DNA of 64,000 bases from Shouchella miscanthi (GTDB taxonomy: Bacteria > Bacillota > Bacilli > Bacillales > Bacillaceae_D). The notes beneath the pieces are model-generated. The model saw nothing but the letters and a program-made list of their open reading frames with translations, made no database searches and was not told where the DNA came from. Both the position numbers and the translations under genes were made by a program. Position 1 is the stretch's first letter. Every line of letters begins with the position of its first letter. The DNA is taken from positions 1,488,001 to 1,552,000 of the forward strand of contig NZ_CP042163.1 of the NCBI RefSeq assembly GCF_007725405.1, given 5' to 3'. Below, piece after piece: positions 15,501-23,146 of the stretch.

Positions 15501-18333
15501 GGAAGGCTCCTCGTTAACACTTAACAATCAAAATCAACAGATTAGTGCTTGGAATACTACCGAAGCGACAAGAGTTAGGTCCAGTGGAGGAAATACAGCT
15601 CTTAAAGCAGTGATGACAATTCTAAACGCTAACGAAAAAATACCAAACGTACCCTATACAATGTCTGTGTGGATTAGAAATAACGGAAACGCAGTAGTCA
15701 ATGTCAATTCAAATCAAGGTGGAGTCGATATAGAGCCTAGTGGAGAAAGAAGAGTTTCTTATACTTGGATTGCTAATAGCACTAGCCATATTCAATTTCA
15801 GCTCCGTTCATCCGCTAATCTTGATGTTCATATTTGGCGGGGACAATTAGAAAGAGGGAACAAACTAACAGGTTGGAAGCAACCGGCTTCTTTCTTTGTA
15901 AATACTGAACGTTATAATCAGCGGCAAACTTCTTTAGATGCAACGTTGGAAGGTATCAGTGGCCGGGTTTCGTCAACTGAAAGTGGCTTAGGTTCCGTTA
16001 CAACAAGAGTTGGGGAACTTGAGTTGACCGATACAAAATTTCAAACACGCGTTGGTACCATTGAAAAAGAGCAAGATAGTCAAGGGGGGCGTATTTCATC
16101 TGCTGAAACAGCCATTCAGCAAAACTCAACAGCTATCGGTCTTCGTGCAACGACGAGCACTGTTAACGGTATTAATGGTCGTTTGACAACTGCAGAAGGT
16201 ACCATTCGAGTCATGTCTGATCAAATCGATCTACGCGTTAAAAGAGATGGCATCATTTCCGCAATTAATTTATCGCCTGAAAGAGTTAAAATTGATACGC
16301 AGTTACTACAAGTTGGTGATTTTACTAACTTAGTAGATAATGGTGACTTTGAAGATGATGTCATTGGTTCTACACCAGCAGGTTGGATCGGCGGTGGTGC
16401 AACAGTCTATAACATGAGAAGTTGGAGTATTGATAATGGCTCAACACAAACGATGGGCGCTAAGACTGGCAACACTGGAAACATTGATATCCAACAAGAG
16501 CGCCTTATTAAAGTAGTGGCAGGAGATAGCCTTTACGTTGAGTTCGAATCTCGTTTTCACAGTAGTTCAGCTGGAAGAAGACATGCTGGGATTGGGTTTC
16601 GCAGGTATGATGCGGGAAAAAATCATTTAGGCTGGACTCAAGTCGCTCAGGCTACTGGCGGTACAACACAATGGCGAAAACTTTCAGGAACATATACGGT
16701 TCCAGCAGGAACTGCTTATATACGAATTTGGGTCACAAATAACCGAAATGAATCAACCGATAATATCATGTATGCTGACAACATTGTTGTCAGAAGAATG
16801 ACCAATACTCAGTTGCTTGTAAATGGTTCTATTACTGCCAATCATATGTCAGCAAATAGTATTACCGCTGCTAATGGTGCGCTTGCTAATGCGTCTATTA
16901 CAAGAGCGAACTTGCAAAATGCAATTATCCAAAATGCACACATTCAAGATGGAACAATTACTAGTGCTAAGATAGCTAGTTTAGCAGCGGATAAGATTAG
17001 CGCAGGTACGGTTACTTCAATAAATATTCGTAGTGCTAATATTCAGGGAAGTACTATTATTTCTCATCAAGGCAATAGAAGTACATCGATAGAAGGTGGA
17101 GAACTTCAGGCACGTGGTCGATATACAAGAACATGGTTTGGGAATACAAATTCATCTTGGGTAAACCTTCAATTAAAAGATGGTTATTTTATGGCTCATA
17201 ATGAGACAAGGCAGAGGAGACTGTATTATTCGGATTTTGGCATTTCAACTTATCTTGAAGGGTTTAACGATGAAGATTCGAATACCGAATACCACGGATC
17301 TGGTGTAATAGAATTCTTCTCTCATATGTACAACGGAGGAGAATGGGGCGCTGATAATGTCCGCGGTCTTACCGCATTTAGTAATAGGGGAAATATTGCA
17401 TTAAAAACAAATACAAGAGATGTCATACTTGATGCAGATCGTGATGTGAAAGTTATAGCGAATCGAGGTACGATTGTTCTGCGACCGAGAGACGGCAACC
17501 GTTCAGGGAATAATCATTTTGTTTTTAATGTGAAAAATAACTCTAGCGCTAGCGATACAGATGGTTGGATTGCCTATGGCTCTCCACAGACGAATACGCC
17601 ATATGCATCCGGACTACGCTTTAAGAAAACTCAATCAGGTAGACCGACTATATGGGCAACGAATGGTAACGGTGATTATAATTCAGGTGTCTTTGAAGCG
17701 GATTCTTTTATTGGTGATTTTGAAGCAAGGGAGTCAAGCTCCAATGCATATATGAAAGTAGATGGCTCTCTTCGAGTAACTGATCGCAGAGGTTATAACG
17801 GTGGTAATATAAGCTATCGTCCTATTCAAGTACAAGATGTAATTGCCAACTCTATTCGAGTAAATTTAGCTACAGGTGCAAATCGTGATTTGTATCTGGG
17901 TTGTTCAACAAATGAAGTTCGTGTTACAAATAATTCAATGTACAACAATAACAATATCGGGTATCGCCCAATTCGTGCCTCTAACTTTCACCAAGGTTCT
18001 TCTAGAACGTATAAAGATGATATTCAGAAGTTCAATGAAAGTGGACTTGATCATGTTAAACAACTAGATATAATGACCTTCTTGTTAAAGTCAGATCTAG
18101 AAGCAGAGGCTTTTCCTAAAAGAAGAGTTGGTATTATTGCGGAAGACAGTCCTAATGTTGTCACTAAGGATGGCATGGGTGTTGAGAATGATCGGATTGT
18201 TTACTACTCAGTACATGCCATCCAAGAACTCGATAAAAAAGTAGAAGACACCCTGGATCGAGTGTCTTTTTTAGAGATTGAAAATCAATTGTTAAAACGA
18301 GAAATACATGAATTAAAGGAGCGGTTGCTGTGA
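12529..18333 (+). CDS. Giant tail-tip/fibre protein with S74-type chaperone domain
   Basis: 1934 residues. Residues 1-370 resemble the Tal/prophage endopeptidase tail-hub domain. About 405-493 is fibronectin type III-like (FRVRAVNYHGRASNYSAEV). About 515-700 is coiled coil. Then three jelly-roll, carbohydrate-binding-like modules (about 712-850, 974-1120, 1266-1425) alternate with repeats ending GFSTS. Near 1434-1525 is the SITANHMSANSITAANGALA type of collar seen in phage fibres. About 1825 to the end (SSRTYKDDIQKF, then RVGIIAEDSP, then a coiled coil) is an intramolecular chaperone of the endosialidase/S74 type that folds and usually cleaves itself off. It thus combines hub and receptor-binding fibre in one chain. 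No catalytic lysin domain is evident. Confidence 0.88.
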   Translation: MKDMYVLDQNDSLLTTIGEDNGLISALFREELNQLPDQPLRLIVDSASSSAQFVKEENQVVFRDKEGELRLYVIKEVDDHFSGTERQTYALCEPAFMELKEHFVKERSFKNANASVVLNYVLSGTRWRGQVDIDLGVGSIPLSFESSVDAIWSILRLWGGEFKDIVTFSGNQITSRTIKILSRRGQYVGKRFEVDHDIQEIQRTVLSYPVTALYGQGASSDDQTTDFSEVTWQVKDGDPANKPKGQAWIGDEHALTRYGRPYDGKLLHREGIYTNSDIEDPETLLHATWEHLQRVKQPEVHYQLTVQLLEQLSGYEHEKVSLGDTALAFDRMFTRPIEIQARVIAIEYDLMDVNRSATVEMGQFLSAHSYDDRLDQVIREINDNRGKWNQGNKPISPDRFPDILPDVPANVEATGGFQTVQIFWAFNIEAFYVQAYELFASEVKGFLPSPETLVYRGSLNGFNFIGETNKTYYFRVRAVNYHGRASNYSAEVEASTARVVTDDILFGPELARKLRELNKEADIIGKDGIQFEQIANDALELIQQRAKDYSDQEIADVYSILTEELEKRIDSAQFDQEVRRIHQAIKDGEDALEEKETQLKEEINQLGEELTSIEKHVTTEFEKVDGRLSATLSRGEVDELLTDKVDYTTYNQKMTTINASLEGIDFLVGETSGQVDQLTGEVTDLRDISSELSLSAEGFSTSIRQLQSEKRPTTNLAIGTYKPFVHSNWTNVNNQVVRVYDVSDRVLGKEVTISCKIKIKDIKGGSEDSSRLTLQWFENNPNAWHTIQSITNLSENREIEVTQTRQVNANTTTIRLQLSADFIASGTVEIAELMVTEGKRAAAWSPAFEDLIDAESYSERQTSLDSTLEGITGKVEETTSDVGTLTHTVGQFKQDLEGFSTSIGQVSKDLDGKVDTSIYEQRETALNVTLDEITGKVESTSSGLGTLTNTVSEFRQDLNGFSTSVRELQAQEIGGENLWNNPNDFSSLRAWEGSSLTLNNQNQQISAWNTTEATRVRSSGGNTALKAVMTILNANEKIPNVPYTMSVWIRNNGNAVVNVNSNQGGVDIEPSGERRVSYTWIANSTSHIQFQLRSSANLDVHIWRGQLERGNKLTGWKQPASFFVNTERYNQRQTSLDATLEGISGRVSSTESGLGSVTTRVGELELTDTKFQTRVGTIEKEQDSQGGRISSAETAIQQNSTAIGLRATTSTVNGINGRLTTAEGTIRVMSDQIDLRVKRDGIISAINLSPERVKIDTQLLQVGDFTNLVDNGDFEDDVIGSTPAGWIGGGATVYNMRSWSIDNGSTQTMGAKTGNTGNIDIQQERLIKVVAGDSLYVEFESRFHSSSAGRRHAGIGFRRYDAGKNHLGWTQVAQATGGTTQWRKLSGTYTVPAGTAYIRIWVTNNRNESTDNIMYADNIVVRRMTNTQLLVNGSITANHMSANSITAANGALANASITRANLQNAIIQNAHIQDGTITSAKIASLAADKISAGTVTSINIRSANIQGSTIISHQGNRSTSIEGGELQARGRYTRTWFGNTNSSWVNLQLKDGYFMAHNETRQRRLYYSDFGISTYLEGFNDEDSNTEYHGSGVIEFFSHMYNGGEWGADNVRGLTAFSNRGNIALKTNTRDVILDADRDVKVIANRGTIVLRPRDGNRSGNNHFVFNVKNNSSASDTDGWIAYGSPQTNTPYASGLRFKKTQSGRPTIWATNGNGDYNSGVFEADSFIGDFEARESSSNAYMKVDGSLRVTDRRGYNGGNISYRPIQVQDVIANSIRVNLATGANRDLYLGCSTNEVRVTNNSMYNNNNIGYRPIRASNFHQGSSRTYKDDIQKFNESGLDHVKQLDIMTFLLKSDLEAEAFPKRRVGIIAEDSPNVVTKDGMGVENDRIVYYSVHAIQELDKKVEDTLDRVSFLEIENQLLKREIHELKERLL

Positions 18334-18776
18334 TTAAGTTTATGAAGAAAGAATTGGATAAAGTAGCGAAGTTTCTACTAGATATAGAGCTTACGGGTGT
18401 TGAGAATATTCATAGGATGCGTGTTGTGAATCAGTTGAAAAAACAACATGAAGAAATGGTTTCTGAAGAAATTGAGTTGTTAAAAGCACATGCAGAATTA
18501 GATACAAATGGTGAGTTAGTTCGAACGGAAGCTGGTGGCTTTCAATTAAAAGACCAGGACGCGGCAATTGAATTTCGAACGCAGCAAGAAAAGCTATTAA
18601 ATGAACAATTTGTTATGGCTGATTCTAATCTAAACCAAGCATTGGAAACATTGGAACACGTTGTTATGAATCTTGATAAAAAGCTATCTAATGAAGAGGC
18701 GGAAACACACTTTATGATTGCTGAGGCTTTTGAGGAAGCAAAACTGAATCAAAACAAACAAGGAGATGTTGAATAA
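18330..18776 (+). CDS. Small helical phage protein (DUF1617-like)
   Basis: A 148-residue, almost wholly alpha-helical acidic protein. The GTG start at 18330 overlaps the fibre-gene stop and has AAAGGAG upstream. The order (after the fibre, before the XhlA-like protein), the length and the N-terminus (KKELDKVAKFLLDIELTG) recall DUF1617 proteins of Gram-positive phages; this is from memory. Possibly a fibre-assembly helper. Its stop overlaps the next start (TAATG). Confidence 0.6.
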   Translation: MIKFMKKELDKVAKFLLDIELTGVENIHRMRVVNQLKKQHEEMVSEEIELLKAHAELDTNGELVRTEAGGFQLKDQDAAIEFRTQQEKLLNEQFVMADSNLNQALETLEHVVMNLDKKLSNEEAETHFMIAEAFEEAKLNQNKQGDVE

Positions 18777-19027
18777 TGGGACAGGTAGAAAAATTAGATG
18801 TGCGTGTATCTGGTGTTGATTTCACCTATAATTTTGAGGAAGAGGTTGACGAAGTTCGTCTTCGCTTTAATGTAACGGATCCAACAGGTGATATTAACGC
18901 AAATGGTCGGGTAGTGGTATCAATGGATGAATATGTTCAAGATCCACGTTTGCTTGCTTTAGCCGACTTAGCACGAGTAAAACTAATTAAGCGTTTAGAA
19001 CCGAAAGAAGAGTCGCAGACAGATTAA
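18776..19027 (+). CDS. Small unknown tail-cluster protein
   Basis: An 83-residue beta-rich acidic protein (VSGVDFTYNFEEEVDEVRLR, then GRVVVSMDEYV) with a helical, charged C-terminus. Translationally coupled to the previous gene. It has no signal or membrane segment. No family recognised; an accessory fibre or chaperone protein is plausible by position. Confidence 0.6.
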   Translation: MGQVEKLDVRVSGVDFTYNFEEEVDEVRLRFNVTDPTGDINANGRVVVSMDEYVQDPRLLALADLARVKLIKRLEPKEESQTD

Positions 19028-19071
19028 GTCAGGGGCTTTTTTATACTGCTAAGAAGGAGGGGTTGGCGAAG

Positions 19072-19407
19072 ATGACTGAGCCATCTGCATATGATCTCCT
19101 CCGTAAATTAACCGAAGTTGAGATTGCACTTGCGAAAGTAACGCAACAATTAGAAAGTCAGACGAGTGTGTTAGAAGAAGTGCGTAAGGAACTTTCAATG
19201 ACGAGAGAGAAAGCCGATGCTGCTGAAGAAAAAGCAGAAATTGCATATAGAAAAGCGAAGCAGGCACTAGGGGAGATCAAACAGACTCGAGAAGAAACCT
19301 TACGAACGCAAAACGAGCGGAAAGTAGATAGACGTTGGTTTATAGGAACGGTGTTGACGGTAGTAAGCTTAATTATGCCAATTATCATCACGTTCTATTT
19401 TCAATAA
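19072..19407 (+). CDS. XhlA-like hemolysin/holin-associated membrane protein
   Basis: A 111-residue protein: a long N-terminal coiled coil (about 12-85) and a single C-terminal membrane segment (WFIGTVLTVVSLIMPIIITF), the architecture of XhlA of PBSX, which works with holin XhlB in lysis. I chose the ATG at 19072 since GGAGG ends 11 bases upstream; a TTG at 19063 is too close. In PBSX, XhlA is followed by xhlB and the endolysin gene; here a terminator follows at once. The lysis cassette is therefore incomplete, or its other parts lie elsewhere. Confidence 0.75.
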   Translation: MTEPSAYDLLRKLTEVEIALAKVTQQLESQTSVLEEVRKELSMTREKADAAEEKAEIAYRKAKQALGEIKQTREETLRTQNERKVDRRWFIGTVLTVVSLIMPIIITFYFQ

Positions 19408-19419
19408 AAAAGCAATTTT

Positions 19420-19460
19420 AGACAGACAGGGCTTAGAGCCTTGTCTGTTTCTTTTTTTTG
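19420..19460 (+). terminator. Terminator ending the tail cluster
   Basis: A 14-nt stem (19420-19433 with 19437-19450, one mismatch) and a long T-tract. It marks the 3' end of the phage-tail transcript. Confidence 0.88.
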
Positions 19461-19508
19461 AATCTTTTTTTGCCTAATCCCGTATATAAAGTGAGTGGAG
19501 GCGATTCG

Positions 19509-19997
19509 ATGGATTTTTTCATTAAACAGCGGGTTTTTTCATTTCGGGATCAGTTTACAGTGTTCAATAGGGAAAAAAAGCCCGTTTACAAAGTAGACGG
19601 GAAGTTTTTCTCTATTGGGGATCAGCTGGCGATTACGACTAGTGAAGGTGTGCCGGTGCTTCAAATTAAGCAGCATGTCTTTTCGCTTATGCCGCGTTAT
19701 TCGATTGCGAATGATGAAAAAGAATTATGTGTTGTCTCTAAAAAGATGAGTTTCCTTCGTGCGCGCTATGAAATTGAACCACTTGGATGGACGATCGAGG
19801 GAAGTCTATTTGATCATCATTATGCGGTTAAAGATGGGACTACAACCATTATGACGGTTGAGAAAGAGTGGTTAAGTTGGGGTGATACATATCATTTGCA
19901 TGTGGGTGAACCAAGGCATGAAACGATAAGTGTTGCGCTGATGATTGTGCTAGATATGGTCCATCATCAAAAAAGTAAAAACCAATCTGCCCCTTAA
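19509..19997 (+). CDS. LOR/YxjI-family protein
   Basis: A 162-residue protein made of short paired beta strands (FFIKQRVFSFRDQFTVFN, then KPVYKVDGKFFSIGDQL, then YEIEPLGWTIEGSLFDHHY), the pattern of LURP-one-related/YxjI proteins with a Tubby-like barrel. Function in bacteria is unclear. The ATG at 19509 is preceded by GTGGAGGCG. It sits right after the tail-cluster terminator with its own ribosome binding site and is probably chromosomal. Confidence 0.75.
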   Translation: MDFFIKQRVFSFRDQFTVFNREKKPVYKVDGKFFSIGDQLAITTSEGVPVLQIKQHVFSLMPRYSIANDEKELCVVSKKMSFLRARYEIEPLGWTIEGSLFDHHYAVKDGTTTIMTVEKEWLSWGDTYHLHVGEPRHETISVALMIVLDMVHHQKSKNQSAP

Positions 19998-20088
19998 CTA
20001 ATAAAAAAACTGGATTACTGACGATTTGAATTATGAATGACCTCTAGCCGCGTTCTTCTTCTATAATAAAGAGGAAGGAGTGATGAGC

Positions 20089-21039
20089 ATGCTTACTGTA
20101 AGGATGAATGAGCAAGCGGGTATAGTCGTGGAAGAAATGAATAAACCAGAACCTAAAGGCTTTGAGGTAAGAGTGAACGTCGTAATGTCGAGCTTAAATT
20201 TTGCTGATCTAAAAGTCGTTTCTGCAAGTAAGCCAGGTCAGTTAGGAATCGATCTTGTTGGGGTTGTTGACCAAGTAGGGGAACATGTAACGAAGGTACG
20301 TGTCGGTGATCGCGTTATAGCGTTTCCGAAGACGAGTGGTCATGCGGAGTATGCGATTGCCAATGAACAGTTAGTATACCGTATTCCAGCTACACTATCA
20401 TGGGAGCAAGCTGCGGCATCGCCAATTGTTGTGTTTTTAAGCTATTTTCTTACTAAAGAGATTGTACCACTATCGCATGAGGATTCTATTATTGTACATG
20501 CGGCATCTGGCGGCGTCGGTACAACGCTTATTCAATTAGCAAAGCGTACAGGATTAAAAACGATTATTGGTACGGTTGGGTCTTTGGATAAAGCGGAAGC
20601 AGCTTACCGAGCGGGAGCTAGTCATGTGTGTACCTATCAGTCATTTAAGAATGATACATGGGCTATCACAGAAGGCAAAGGCGTCTCCGTTATCTTTGAT
20701 AGTATTGCAGGGCATGTAACAGAGGATAGTTTACACGTGCTCGCTCATTTCGGGACGTTGATTCAGTTCGGGAATGCAAGTGGTCAAAAAAGTTATGTAT
20801 CAAACGAAGATTTACATAAAAGCTGTCGTTCAATAAAAGGATTTAGTTTTGGAACCATGAGAGCGTTTAAACCTGATAGAGTAGAGAAAGCTGCGAGTAA
20901 AGTGCTAGATCTTCTTGCAGAAGGTACAGTAAAGACAGAGATTGATCGAGTCTTTTCCCTGACTGAAGCGAAGAATGCATATCGTTATTTTCAAACTCGT
21001 AAACACCAAGGAAAGATACTTCTTAAGATGAACCACTAA
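20089..21039 (+). CDS. Zinc-independent MDR oxidoreductase (quinone oxidoreductase-like)
   Basis: About 316 residues of the medium-chain dehydrogenase/reductase superfamily. The N-terminal GroES-like domain (GIDLVGVVDQVGEHVTKVRV) lacks the catalytic zinc ligands. The Rossmann motif is ASGGVGTTLIQLA (near 140), and the C-terminus ends with the usual HQGKILL. Likely an NADPH-dependent quinone or enone reductase. The ATG at 20089 is best spaced from AGGAAGGAG; ATG 20083 is possible. Monocistronic, sharing a terminator with the convergent znuA. Confidence 0.85.
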   Translation: MLTVRMNEQAGIVVEEMNKPEPKGFEVRVNVVMSSLNFADLKVVSASKPGQLGIDLVGVVDQVGEHVTKVRVGDRVIAFPKTSGHAEYAIANEQLVYRIPATLSWEQAAASPIVVFLSYFLTKEIVPLSHEDSIIVHAASGGVGTTLIQLAKRTGLKTIIGTVGSLDKAEAAYRAGASHVCTYQSFKNDTWAITEGKGVSVIFDSIAGHVTEDSLHVLAHFGTLIQFGNASGQKSYVSNEDLHKSCRSIKGFSFGTMRAFKPDRVEKAASKVLDLLAEGTVKTEIDRVFSLTEAKNAYRYFQTRKHQGKILLKMNH

Positions 21040-21044
21040 AAAAA

Positions 21045-21069
21045 CAAGGCACCATAGAAGGATGCCTTG
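21045..21069. terminator. Bidirectional terminator
   Basis: CAAGGCA (21045-21051) pairs with TGCCTTG (21063-21069) between the convergent oxidoreductase and znuA genes, with an A-tract on the left side. Confidence 0.7.
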
Positions 21070-21072
21070 CTC

Positions 21073-22287
21073 TTATTCGTTGAGCGCTTTTTCTAGCGCA
21101 TTAACGTTTTGGTACATTAAAGAAAAATAATCTTCCCCATTCTCTTTATCCTCTTCTGTTAGCGACTCTAAAGGATGGATGAGTAGGGCTTCCGCTTCTA
21201 AATGATCTTGGACGATCTCTGCTACTCGCGGTGTAATGTTTGGTTCAAAGAAGACGTAGGTGAGTCCAAGTTCTTGAGCTGCTTCAACGGTTTGGATTAA
21301 TTCGGTTTGTGATGGTTCGCTTGTTGGTGAAATTCCTGCAATGCCAATTTGCTTCAAACCGTAGCGTTGCTGCCAATATCCGTAACCAGCGTGTGATACG
21401 ATAAAGCTATCTCCCTGTGCAGTTTCAACTAGATCGATAAACGCTTCATCCAGTTCATGAAACTGAGCTTCTAGCGTTTGAAAGTTCTCATTAAAGTATT
21501 CTTCTTGCTCTGGTAAAAGCTCAGTTAATGTATCGCGAATGCTTTGAGCAATCTCAATGGATCGAATGGGATCTAACCATACGTGAGGATCTTGATCGCC
21601 ATGGTGATGGTCATCATGATCATCAATTAGAATGAGAACAGTGTCGCTAGTTGAGATAATCGTATCTTCTTCATCATATTGGATCGCTTTTACTTGCAAG
21701 TTATCTTGATCTGCTGTTAGGGTGAATTCAGTGGTAGGCTCTTCTGATGCTTGTTCCCAGTCTTCGTCATCTGTACGTGTATACCAAACCCATTCACCGT
21801 CCTCTTCCACTGATAAAGTGAGTGAATCCCCACTGTGATAATGATCTTGAAGGCCATTTAGTTTAGTATCGCCTTCCTCAGCAATCGGAGATGCGTCCGT
21901 ATGCTCACTGTGATCATGATCGCTATCAATTAAATGGGTTTGAGCACTTCCTTCTAAAACGTGTACAGATTGATTTTCTATAGCAGATAAAATGCTATCT
22001 GCAAAGGGCTCCAACTCTGCGCCATTGTAAATAAAGAGGTCTGCTTCTGCTACTTCAATCATTTCTTGTGGCGTTGGTTCATAGGTGTGTGCATCGGCTC
22101 CAGCAGGAACGATGTTTTCCACGTTTACAAAATCGCCGCCAATGGCTTTTGTCCAATCTTCATAAGGGAAAATCGATGTCTTTATATGCAATTGATCGCT
22201 ATCTTCATCCGCTCCTTGATTACTATTGCAAGCAGCTACCATCACTAGTGCTACTAATCCAAGAGAGCGTAAATATGTTTTCTTCAT
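21073..22287 (-). CDS. znuA: Zinc ABC transporter substrate-binding lipoprotein with inserted domain
   Basis: 404 residues. The signal peptide ends in a lipobox (MVAACNS). Cluster A-I fold features are DAHTYEPTP (first His ligand, about residue 68), a His-rich loop (DDHDDHHHGDQDPHVWLDP, about 225-240), FIVSHAGYGYW and GISPTSEPS. It captures Zn(II) outside the membrane for an ABC importer whose other genes are not in the window. Unusually, about 80 residues (about 140-220, GLQDHYHSGDSLTLSVEEDG, then FTLTADQDNLQVKAIQ) form an Ig-like beta module in the middle of the His-rich loop. A Zur box lies between promoter and start. Strongly acidic overall, as expected for alkaliphile secreted proteins. 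Confidence 0.9.
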   Translation of the reverse strand: MKKTYLRSLGLVALVMVAACNSNQGADEDSDQLHIKTSIFPYEDWTKAIGGDFVNVENIVPAGADAHTYEPTPQEMIEVAEADLFIYNGAELEPFADSILSAIENQSVHVLEGSAQTHLIDSDHDHSEHTDASPIAEEGDTKLNGLQDHYHSGDSLTLSVEEDGEWVWYTRTDDEDWEQASEEPTTEFTLTADQDNLQVKAIQYDEEDTIISTSDTVLILIDDHDDHHHGDQDPHVWLDPIRSIEIAQSIRDTLTELLPEQEEYFNENFQTLEAQFHELDEAFIDLVETAQGDSFIVSHAGYGYWQQRYGLKQIGIAGISPTSEPSQTELIQTVEAAQELGLTYVFFEPNITPRVAEIVQDHLEAEALLIHPLESLTEEDKENGEDYFSLMYQNVNALEKALNE

Positions 22288-22301
22288 TATATGCTCCTAA
22301 C

Positions 22302-22314
22302 CGTAATAATTACG
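22302..22314 (-). promoter_or_regulatory. Zur box
   Basis: CGTAATAATTACG is the exact core of the Bacillus Zur operator (7-1-7 inverted repeat, TCGTAAT-N-ATTACGA). It lies 15 bp before the znuA start, downstream of the predicted transcription start, so zinc-loaded Zur would act as a roadblock. Confidence 0.85.
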
Positions 22315-22332
22315 TTTTGTGTAACTTAAAGA

Positions 22333-22361
22333 ATTATATCGCAATCATAATTATTTGTGAA
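22333..22361 (-). promoter_or_regulatory. znuA promoter (sigma-A type)
   Basis: On the minus strand TTCACA (22361-22356) and TATAAT (22338-22333) are separated by 17 bp, giving a start near 22326, just upstream of the Zur box. Confidence 0.7.
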
Positions 22362-22397
22362 GAGATAAGGCTAAATTCGGCCAAAGGGGGACAGTAA

Positions 22398-23105
22398 ATG
22401 AATCGAATTATTGCCCATCGAGGGTTTTCTAGTCTTTATCCTGAAAACACGATGCGTGCGTTTGAAGAGGCCTTCAATAGTGGTTGTCGAATGATTGAAT
22501 TGGATGTCCAATTAAGTTTGGACAATGTTCCAGTTGTTATACATGATGAGAAAGTAAACCGGGTAACAAATGGCAACGGTTTTGTACATACACTTACCCT
22601 TGCGGAATTACGAGAATTGAAAGTGATGGGAACAGAATCCATTCCAACGCTTAAAGAAGTGCTCAAACATTTTAAAGGGAAAGTTCAATTAATCATTGAA
22701 CTGAAAAATCAAAAGCAGCTGGAAACAAAGATTGAAGAAAGAGTGTTAGCTGATATTATGGAAGTTGGAAGCTTGAAGGATGTGCAGGTAATTTCATTTG
22801 ATCACGATTGTATTGACCGCCTGAAAAAAGTAGCACCACCTAAGCTGGAGGTTGGCTATATTCAGCGCAAGCCTACGAAAAGACTATTTAAACGAATGGA
22901 AAATCAACGTATTTCATCGGTGACGATGAACTATCTATTTTTCTCAAAGCGAGTGGTGAGAAAATGCCAAAGAGAAGGCTATCGACTCGTATTTTACAAT
23001 GTAACAAAAGTAAAACAGATTCAAAGGTGTTTGCGCTATCCTCACGTTTATGTAACAGTGAAGGCGCTTAACAATTTGCCTCGTCTGTTTAAAGTAACGG
23101 ACTAA
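22398..23105 (+). CDS. Glycerophosphodiester phosphodiesterase (GDPD family)
   Basis: 235 residues. It opens with IAHRGFSSLYPENT, which carries the catalytic His and Arg. ELDVQ (Glu/Asp metal ligands, about residue 35), VVIHDEKVNR (second His) and LIIELKN (about 95) complete the GDPD active site. It hydrolyses glycerophosphodiesters to glycerol-3-phosphate and alcohol. No signal peptide, so cytoplasmic. GGGGGAC precedes the ATG. Divergent from znuA with about 110 bp between. Confidence 0.88.
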   Translation: MNRIIAHRGFSSLYPENTMRAFEEAFNSGCRMIELDVQLSLDNVPVVIHDEKVNRVTNGNGFVHTLTLAELRELKVMGTESIPTLKEVLKHFKGKVQLIIELKNQKQLETKIEERVLADIMEVGSLKDVQVISFDHDCIDRLKKVAPPKLEVGYIQRKPTKRLFKRMENQRISSVTMNYLFFSKRVVRKCQREGYRLVFYNVTKVKQIQRCLRYPHVYVTVKALNNLPRLFKVTD

Positions 23106-23146
23106 AGGGTATATAGACAAAGATTATTATTGTGGAGGGTATTAAC

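Noticed and set aside
6826-19460. Intact or inducible prophage
   Set aside because: No integrase, repressor, replication, terminase, portal or capsid gene is present between the flanking terminators.
6826-19460. Contractile (R-type) tailocin or PBSX-like particle
   Set aside because: No sheath or baseplate spike/wedge gene; the Dit plus giant tip layout is that of non-contractile tails.
22066-22397. Plus-strand frame opposite the znuA 5' end (about 109 codons)
   Set aside because: Shadow of znuA; it crosses the znuA start, promoter and Zur box.
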